Positions 57,220 to 64,000 of a DNA stretch of 64,000 bases are shown here, in pieces (the first letter of the stretch is position 1; every line of letters begins with the position of its first letter). The notes under the pieces are model-generated. The model had not been told where the DNA came from. It searched no databases and was given only the letters and a program-made list of their open reading frames with translations. The translations under genes were made by a program, and so were the position numbers. Source of the DNA: Desmodus rotundus (lineage: Eukaryota; Chordata; Mammalia; Chiroptera; Phyllostomidae); the NCBI RefSeq assembly GCF_022682495.2, contig NC_071392.1, forward strand, positions 69,896,097 through 69,960,096, in the 5' to 3' direction.

Positions 57220-57255
57220 AGAGAATGAATCTTGAATCAAAATAATCTTTAAAAA

Positions 57256-57916
57256 GGAGGACATAGTTGGTAGACTCACTCCTGATTCTAAAACTGGTAA
57301 TTAAGATAATGTGATATTAGCATAAAGATGTATTTATATGCATGAATGGAATAGAATTGAGAGTCTAGAAATAAACACAAACATCTATGATTTCTAAAGG
57401 GCATCAAGAACATTAATGAGGAAGGAATAATTTCTTCAATAAATGGTGTTGGGACAACTGATTGTCACACACAAAAGAAGGAAGGTGGACCCTTATATAT
57501 CATGTACAAAAATATACGGATAAACCTTTGTGACCTTGGATTTGGCAGTGGATCTTTAGGTATGAGACAAAAGCACAAGCAACACAGAAAAATACATAAA
57601 TTGGACTTAATCAAAATTTTAAAACTTTGTGCTTCAAAAACAATATATGAAGAAAGTGAAAAGACTGTCGATATGAAATAAAACATTTAAAAACATTATG
57701 CCAATCACAAAAGAGCACATATTATATGACCCCTTTTTTGTAAAAATGTCCAGAATAGGCAAACCCATAGAGAAAGAAAGTCAATTAGTAGTTGCTTAGG
57801 TCTTGGGTGATTTGAGGTCAATAAGTAAAGGGTAGAGTTCTTTATAAGCTGTAAATATGTTCTAAAATTGACAATGGTTACACAATTCTGTGACTGACTA
57901 GTATATACTGCAACAC
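57256..57916 (+). repeat. Old L1 fragment, sense
   Basis: 'aatggtgttgggacaactga', 'gacaaaagcacaagcaacac', 'aattggacttaatcaaaatt' and 'gcacatattatatgacccct' are L1 ORF2 C-terminus and 3' UTR, diverged. Confidence 0.7.
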
Positions 57917-57930
57917 TAAAACAGCTGATT

Positions 57931-58118
57931 AAAAAAAATATATTGTTGTTCTATTACAGTTGTCCCTTTGCTCTCCCCCTCCTGGCCCAAACCCTGCTCC
58001 CAGTCAGTCCCCACACTATTGTCCACGTCCATGTGTCACTGACACATGTTCTTTGACTAGTCCCTTCCCCTCTTTCCACCATTATCCCCCTCCCCCTCCC
58101 CTCTGGTCGCTGTCAGTC
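57931..58118 (-). mobile_element. L1 3' UTR, antisense, with TSD
   Basis: An A-rich junction, then 'attgttgttctattacagtt' and a C-rich 3' UTR complement ending 'gtcgctgtcagtc'. taaaacagctgatt (57917) and tgaaatagctgatct (58119) form an imperfect TSD, within the previous L1. Confidence 0.8.
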
Positions 58119-58339
58119 TGAAATAGCTGATCTTTAAAATAAACACACAGCAAACCTCTCCCTTGACTCCCTCTGTCCTCCTCTCTCCCACAGCTTCTTT
58201 ACGAGAGGCTTTAACCTCTTCAAAGAGCTGTTTATCCTCATTATTTCCCCTTTATTGTAACATTGTAAATCAACTCTCTATGACTGCTGGAGTAAATACT
58301 ACACTCTTAAATATTTACTATGACTAAGTCATAAAAATA

Positions 58340-58790
58340 AGTTCAAGCAGTTGAACTAATAAATTCTGAATGCATACTACTAGGTACTAGGATAGAAGAT
58401 CAAATAGGACAAAATCCCTCTTCTCAAGTGAAAACACAGTACCAAATAACCAGATGAGATACACATTTGTAAACATTAAAAAGTGATGAGCCAGTCAATG
58501 TGCTTCCCATTGGGTTAACTAAAGGGAAGGGTTGTTCTCAGGAGGTGATGTTTAGTTAAAATTCTTAATACCTAGGACCCAGCAAACCAAAGATAAAAGG
58601 GAAGATGACTGCAGGCAGAGGGAAAAGCAGGTGGAATGATGAAAATAAGTTGATGCATTTGAGGAACTGCATGATGTCCAGGGTGGCTCAATAGTGGTGG
58701 ACCAGGAGGAGAAAGGGACAAGGCGAGGTCCCAGAGATAACGAGACGGGTCAGGTGCAAGCCTGTAGGGGTGTATAAAGCAGGGTAAGAA
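58340..58790 (-). repeat. L2 LINE fragment, antisense
   Basis: 'actaggtactaggatagaag', 'aaaatccctcttctcaagtg', 'tcaggaggtgatgtttagtt', 'gcaggcagagggaaaagcag' and 'gcaagcctgtaggggtgtat' follow the reverse complement of the L2 3' region in order. Confidence 0.65.
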
Positions 58791-58985
58791 GTTTCAACTT
58801 GCTTCTTCTCAACCCCTTCATACTTTGTACACATCTCTCCTCTTACATTCAATCCTCTGTATCCACCCCTTAGACTGTGTCTGCCCTAAGGAAAATGAGT
58901 TTCTTGTTCATTTTCATCTTCGGGGCCTAACTAGTCCCTACCCAGGACCTCAAAGAAGTTTCCTGAATGAACAGGCCCCATACAT
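58791..58985 (+). repeat. Possible L2 3' end, sense
   Basis: 'cccttagactgtgtctgccc', 'gttcattttcatcttcgggg' and 'tcctgaatgaacagg' resemble the L2 3' UTR. Weak. Confidence 0.35.
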
Positions 58986-59732
58986 TGATGCTATGATAAG
59001 TTAAAAAATCTTAAATCCTGTAAATCCTGCAAGAGATTTTGAATAAAGTTTAAATGGGAGAAAAAAAGTTCTTTCTAAAGATAGTGTACAAATGAAGGCC
59101 AAGCAAGTTTCATTTGAATTCCTTAGGCCAGTCTGGTTATTTCTACCAGAGACTAAAAGTTTCCCAAATTTAAATCAGCTAAACAGAACATCTTCTAAAT
59201 TTAAACTCATTTCTAAAACCTGAAACATAAAACTGCAAGCAAAGAACAGCTTCTTTATCTCTGATTACTGCACAGGAGTTATTAACACCTCTCTAACTCA
59301 AGCCATCCCCTAAAGTATTCCCAGTCACTGTGCAGAATCATGGTATTTCCCTCAACTTCACCAAAGAGCTATAACATGCAGCAGTAGAAATGTTATTAGG
59401 TTACAATTCTAATAACTGAAATAGGATCTAGCACTATCTTTTAAATAATGTACAATAATGACACATGCTATCCTTATCAATGACTTACATTTTATTGCCT
59501 ACTAATTAACTTTGCATTTGCATGTTGGGTTTGCTGTTTGTACTACATAGGATTCTGCTACAATTTTAATTGTAACATTATTATCCAGAAAGCCACACAT
59601 TGATTCTAACACAGTTGAGACAAAGCTAACCAAGTACCATTTCAGAGTGTCAAACCATACAACTACAAATAAATAAAGCATATTTCTTTGGGAGGGAAAA
59701 AACCCACAAACAACATGTTTTTCAGCTGGCTT
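58986..59732. other. Unannotated intron next to the right exon
   Basis: About 750 bases downstream (in gene sense) of the right exon donor; no repeat or further exon is recognised. Confidence 0.5.
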
Positions 59733-59734
59733 AC

Positions 59735-59856
59735 TGTGGTCTTGAGGCTTCTGCCTGGTCTGTCTGCAGTTTTTCTCCTCCTTCTACTTCCATTGTGCAG
59801 TAAACAATTCGATTGGGAGCGACTGACTTCAAACCTTGCACTTCCATTATGACAAT
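59735..59856 (-). CDS. CADPS2: CADPS2 coding exon (upstream of the pair), C2-domain region
   Basis: Read on the minus strand, an acceptor (cttatcttttag) at 59857-59858 precedes an open exon of 122 nt that ends at a GTAAGCC donor (GT at 59733-59734). It starts in phase 0 and encodes 40 residues beginning [20 protein letters not shown] and ending [10 protein letters not shown], plus two bases (CA) of a split Gln codon. CAPS proteins are cytosolic priming factors for dense-core vesicle exocytosis with C2, PH and MUN/MHD domains; this segment is the start of the C2 region. The split codon joins perfectly to the exon at 3505-3616 (CA+A). The SRPQ junction fits CADPS2; from memory the paralogue CADPS has KPT here. 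The family call is very secure; the paralogue call is from remembered sequence. It is too short to appear as a long ORF. Confidence 0.85.
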
Positions 59857-59858
59857 CT

Positions 59859-60419
59859 AAAAGATAAGAAAAATTTTAAATGACATGTCAGGTTGACAAG
59901 TTGTAGCTAGAGAGAGAGACAGCAGCATAAACTATAACTGAATAGACCAATTGAAAAAATTCTCTGGTAACATAAATGGAATTTTGTTTTCCTAAGAATC
60001 CACATCTATTCATGTTAGGGATAATAAAAAACATTATCTGAACAAATAGGTTCTGACAGTGATTAAAGGTTACAGTCTCTAAGTGTATCCCCTAGGGAAT
60101 TAAGTGAAATTTAAACTCATACCCTTAAACAATTATAGCAACTCTTTATGAAGTAAAGCAAAATTACAAATGAAAACTCAGTACATTTGATGAAAGGAGT
60201 GCACACTGAGTTTCAAACAAAGTGTTATAATATTTATTACAAGCAAACACTGTGACCATCAGACCAATTCATTGATATCCATATGTGACAGCATCAGAAA
60301 TCTTCTGTACTCACTTAGATTAGATGACTGTTTATAAAAGAATTTTCTAAAGAAAAATATTTAATTTTAATTATTATAAAAAGAATTCATTAAAGTATTT
60401 ATGGAAGAATTTTCTTTAT
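59859..60419. other. Unannotated intron upstream of the right exon
   Basis: About 560 bases of AT-rich intron next to the exon acceptor; nothing else is recognised. Confidence 0.5.
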
Positions 60420-60605
60420 GACCATTTCAGGTAGCTCAGTTGGTTAGAGCATCATTCTGATACCATGAAGATTACAGATTCGATCCTTGGTCAGGGCACA
60501 TACAAGAAGCAGCCAATGAATGCATAAATAAGTGGAACAACAAATCATCTCTCTCTCTCTCTCTCTATTTCATTACCCCTACTTTCCCCCTTCATCCTGT
60601 TCCAC
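60420..60605 (+). repeat. tRNA-derived SINE with clear A and B boxes
   Basis: 'aggtagctcagttggttaga' is an A-box-type tRNA arm and 'attacagattcgatccttgg' the B-box region. The body then carries 'tcagggcacatacaagaagc' and a (TC)n stretch (60549-60567). It is a SINE head and not a functional tRNA gene. Confidence 0.8.
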
Positions 60606-60699
60606 ATACAACCTCAATCACATCTGATCACTTTGTTTTTCACTGGGTGAAACACCCTTCAGAGGCTGTTGTATGTTTTAAAAATCACAAACTTAGAGT

Positions 60700-60830
60700 G
60701 ATCCTATCACTTATGGACCCCTTTTTTTCCATCACCATTTATCCCCCTATATCCTTTTCCACCTCCACTCAACCCACCTCTCTAAAATCCCCCACAATCA
60801 CCACACTGTTGTCTGTGTCCATGCTACCTA
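60700..60830 (-). repeat. L1 3' UTR fragment, antisense
   Basis: 'ttatccccctatatcctttt', 'ccaccctctctaaaatcc'-like text and 'caccacactgttgtctgtgt' are the reverse of an L1 3' UTR, immediately followed by sense L1 sequence. Confidence 0.5.
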
Positions 60831-62095
60831 ATATTAAACTACACTACAAGACCATAGTAATCAAAACAGCATGGTACTGGCATAAAAAACAGACACATAG
60901 ATCAATGGAAGAGAATAGAGAACCCAGAAATAAACCTAAGCCTTTATGGTCAATTAATATTTGATGTAGTCAAGAACCTACCATGGGATGACAATAGTCT
61001 ATTCAATAAATGGTGTTGTGAACACTGGACAGATGTGCAAAAAAATTAAACTAGACCACCTTCCTACACCGTACACGAGAAAAATGCATTAAAGACTTAA
61101 AAGTTGGACGTGAAGGCATAAAAACCCTAGAATAAAACAGGCAATAAAATCGTGGACATTTCTCATAGCAATATTTTTTTCTGATATATCTCCTCAGGCA
61201 AAGCAAACAAAAGAAAAAAATAAACAAATGAACTACATTAATGTAAGAAGTTTTTGCACATCAAAGGAAACCATCAACAAAACGAAAAGACAAATATGAG
61301 TGGGAGAACATATTTACTGACACCTAATAAAGGGTTAATATCCCAAATTTATAAAGAACTGTAAAAACTCAACACACACAAAATAACAAACAATTCAATC
61401 AAAAATTAGGCAAAGAATCCAAATAGACACTTATTTAAAGAGTACATACAGATGGCCAAAAAACATATGAAAAGATGCTCAATGTCACTAATGATCAGAG
61501 AAACACAAATTAAAACCACAACGAGATATCACCTCACACCTGTCAGAATGGCTGTCATCAATAAATCAACAAACAATTTTTGGCATGGAGGTGGAGAAAG
61601 GGACCCCTCACGCATTGTTGGTTGGAAAGCAATACGGAGATACTAAAAAAATAGAACTGCCTTATGACCCAGCAATTCCACTTCCAGGAATTTATTTGAA
61701 GACACCTGAAACACTAATTTGAAAGAATATATGCACCCCTATGTTCATTGCAGCATTATTTACAACAGCCGAGGTTTGGAAGCAGCCCAAGTGTCCATCA
61801 GGAGATGAATGGATAACACAGCTATGGTACATTTACACAATGGAATACTACTTGGCTGTAAAAGAAAGTTTGCCCATTGCAACAGCATGGATGGACCTGG
61901 AGAACATTATGCTTAGTGAAATAAGCCAGTCAGAGAAAGACAGTTACCATATGATCTCCTTCACATGTAGAATCTAACAAACAGACTGAACCACCATCAA
62001 AATAAAGACTCATAGATAAAGTGGAGGCTGACAGTTCTGGGGGAGGGGCTGAGGGAGTGGAGGGATTATTTAAAAAGAAAAACAAAAAAAGAACC
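60831..62095 (+). mobile_element. Older 5'-truncated L1, sense, decayed ORF2 C-terminus
   Basis: ORF2 C-terminal DNA ('aatcaaaacagcatggtact', 'ataaatggtgttgtgaacac', 'ggtggagaaagggacccctc', 'gcagcattatttacaacagc') followed by a 3' UTR and an A-rich end. Short frames at 61452-61646 and 61741-61977 are its fragments. It is more diverged than the copies at 31930, 40242 and 49488. Confidence 0.85.
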
Positions 62096-62771
62096 TATGC
62101 TTTTTATGTTTTTACAAAAGCCTGCCAATCTTAAAAGATTCTTGCTGGATGTACACATAAAATATGATTATTTGCCATAGTTTTTTCACATCAAACTTGA
62201 ATCATGAAGTTCCTTAAATTCTCAAATTTTAATTTATAAAATATATTTAATGGCATTTAATATGTGCACATTCATTTCCAATTAATCTCATGTTGTATTA
62301 GTATAAACAAGATAAATAGCATTCATGCTATGTAGCTACCAAAATCTCCACAGAAGCATCATCTATATCATTTGCTGATCATTTAATATATTATTAAAGT
62401 CATAACACTTTTCATAGAGTTGTGATATAAGTCTTAAGACTAAGGTCTCAAAGAAACAAACCATCTTAAAAATAATTATTTTTCCTTTCAGCTCTGGTAT
62501 AACAGAAGTGTCATGTTTATAAATACAAATGCAAATTGCTTTTTCTTTCATAAAAATATATGGGAAACTGATCACTGAAAAAATAAAGATTAAATTCAAG
62601 GTCATTTTCCTTCCTCAACCAAACCTCTTATAATTTTTTCATACTGAAATGCACAGCAACATATGAATAAAAATAAGGACTTAACTAAAAACAGACTAAG
62701 AGAATTAATGGAGAATTAATAGATACTGTCTTTCACAGCTGCTCTAATACTCAAGGGAGTTAGGTTAAACT
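62096..62771. other. Unannotated AT-rich intron
   Basis: About 680 bases, nothing recognised. Confidence 0.5.
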
Positions 62772-62790
62772 ACTAAATCTTGGTTAAGAA

Positions 62791-63012
62791 GTCTTGGCTG
62801 GTGTGGCTTAAAAAAAGTGGTTTAGTGGATTAAGTGCCGGCCTGCAAACCAAAGGGTTGCCAGTTCGATTCCCAGTCTAGAGCACAAGCCTGGGTTGTAG
62901 GCCAGATCCCCAGTAGGGGTGTGGAAGAGGCAACCACACATTGATGTTTCTCTTCCTCTCTTTCTCCCTCCCTTCCTCTAAAATAAATAAATAAAGTCTT
63001 TAAATAAAAATA
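62791..63012 (+). repeat. VES-type SINE with disrupted A box and TSD
   Basis: Head 'tcttggctggtgtggctt', B-box region 'gccagttcgattcccagtct', 'gcctgggttgtaggccagat', CT-rich part and (AAAT)n tail. Near 62807-62825 an A-rich stretch (aaaaaaagtggttta) is inserted in the tRNA-like head. TSD actaaatcttggttaagaa (62772) against actaaatcatggttaagaa (63013). Confidence 0.9.
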
Positions 63013-63031
63013 ACTAAATCATGGTTAAGAA

Positions 63032-64000
63032 AAATAAACAAAAAAGTTATGCATTTTTAATAAATCAAATTTACTGTTAGTAATATTGAAACTCATTAGG
63101 CCCTTATACAAATAAAATAACCAGAAGCTGAGACCAAAAAGAGCCACCTACATACCAACTTACCACCATGACTCTAAATTAGACTTCTTAATTCAATGAT
63201 AAAAATTTTTGATGGCCACTTAAAATGAATTTTCTATGAAACAAGAGAATTGTACACCACAAAAGAAGTCTAGAAATCGTGATGGCACTGGCGCGTGTTT
63301 GAGAATAGGACTGTTTGCACTACATCTCTTTCTGTGCAGTGTTTAATAGCCAGAGTGCAAGACAGAAGAAATGAAGCATCTGCTTGACACTATTTCTGTC
63401 ACCTCTATTACAAACTACTATAAATAGGACCTCCGAAAACATACAACTTGTGAAACCTCATTCTGCTCCTCAAAACAATACTCCGTCTGTACTGAGGATG
63501 TTTTATCCTGCAGAACTGCCACTTTCAAAATATGTAACTTCTGTAATGAGTCCATACACATAAATGAAACAACACAATTCCACAGGTCTAATTGCCAAAA
63601 GGAAGAAAAAAGCATTGCCAGTTTCGATCATGAATGATGAAGATAGCCAAGAATTTCCATGAACCATCAAATTAACCTAACTTTAGGTAACTATTTCAAA
63701 GCAATTCCCAGCAAAACTTGATAATGGAACAATAGAAAATAAAACTGATCTGTTTCATCTTTTCTTCCCCAATCTCTTTGTGACTGATGTAATAAGAAAA
63801 AAATAGACAAAGCTATCTTAGAAGGAAAAAGAAGGGAGGCATATACAAAATATGAAACTAGAAAACATACTTCTCAATAATGTATTGCCCGGGCTTGCAC
63901 AGGTTGTGAGAAAACGAAGCTGGGCAGTATGGTGAACTGGGAACCATACACCTCCAGATTCAGGAGGAGTCAGGAGCTCCACCAGCCTAATACCAATGAA
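63032..64000. other. Unannotated intron at the right edge
   Basis: About 970 bases without a recognised repeat. I searched the minus strand for the preceding CADPS2 exon and found none. The last 100 bases are less AT-rich but show no splice-bounded open frame I can support. Confidence 0.45.

Larger units (their letters stand above)
3617..59734 (-). other. CADPS2: CADPS2 intron, about 56.1 kb, repeat-rich
   Basis: This is the sequence between the two recognised exons, flanked by a GTAAGCC donor on the right and a TTTGCAG acceptor on the left (minus strand). It holds the L1, HAL1, SINE and MITE insertions listed separately. The two young L1s lie on the plus strand, antisense to the gene, which is the orientation usually tolerated in introns. 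I saw no further conserved coding exon inside it, but short alternative exons cannot be excluded by eye. Confidence 0.8.

Noticed and set aside
60420..60500. Possible tRNA gene
   Set aside because: A and B boxes are visible, but the sequence is diverged, lacks a closing acceptor stem, and runs straight into a SINE body and TC-rich tail.
1..64000. CRISPR arrays, operons, bacterial or phage genes
   Set aside because: There are no regularly spaced repeats of that type and no bacterial gene signatures; all content is mammalian intron, exon and transposon sequence.

Overview
The window is mammalian nuclear DNA, almost certainly from a microbat. The evidence is many copies of the bat tRNA-derived VES-type SINE (heads such as 'ctggctggtgtggctcag', or its reverse complement, with CT-rich tails), HAL1 ('half-L1') elements, young L1s, hAT and mariner MITEs, and old mammalian L2, MIR, MER5A, MLT1 and L1M fossils. 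The species cannot be read from the sequence. There is no bacterial or operon-like content, and almost every long open frame is either an L1 protein or a shadow of one.

Two conserved coding exons show which gene this is. They lie on the minus strand at 59735-59856 (122 nt) and 3505-3616 (112 nt), both with canonical AG/GT borders and matching phase. Joined, they encode part of the C2-domain region of a CAPS protein (calcium-dependent activator for secretion). Residue choices such as [21 protein letters not shown] fit CADPS2 better than CADPS. The gene reads right to left, and about 56.1 kb of the window is the single intron between these exons.

Layout. 1-3504: downstream intron with L1M, MER5A, L2 and SINE remnants. 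3505-3616: exon. 3617-30400: intron with scattered SINEs, two hAT MITEs, one mariner MITE, two HAL1s (11184-13089 plus; about 22101-24136 minus), L2/MIR fossils and an LTR-like block (about 15850-16815). 30440-42610: a nested pile in which an old L1 is split by a young near-full-length L1 (31930-38743), followed by an L1 with an inverted 5' part that is itself split by a younger truncated L1 (40242-41949). 43465-46770: minus-strand L1 3' ends. 46985-57235: an MLT1 LTR and internal region, invaded by a HAL1, which was invaded by a full-length L1 (49488-56294) with both ORFs intact. 57256-59734: old L1 and L2. 59735-59856: exon. 59857-64000: upstream intron with SINEs and an L1 fragment.

The main finding is the L1 pair. 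Both copies are on the plus strand, antisense to the host gene, are nearly identical, and lie exactly 17,575 bases apart at the ORF starts, but have different target-site duplications, so they are independent recent insertions. One keeps a YY1-like 5' end and open ORF1 and ORF2. The other has lost about 35 bases of the 5' end and has one nonsense codon in ORF2. I did not find a convincing new non-transposon system; most of the interest is in transposon biology inside a neuronal secretion gene.
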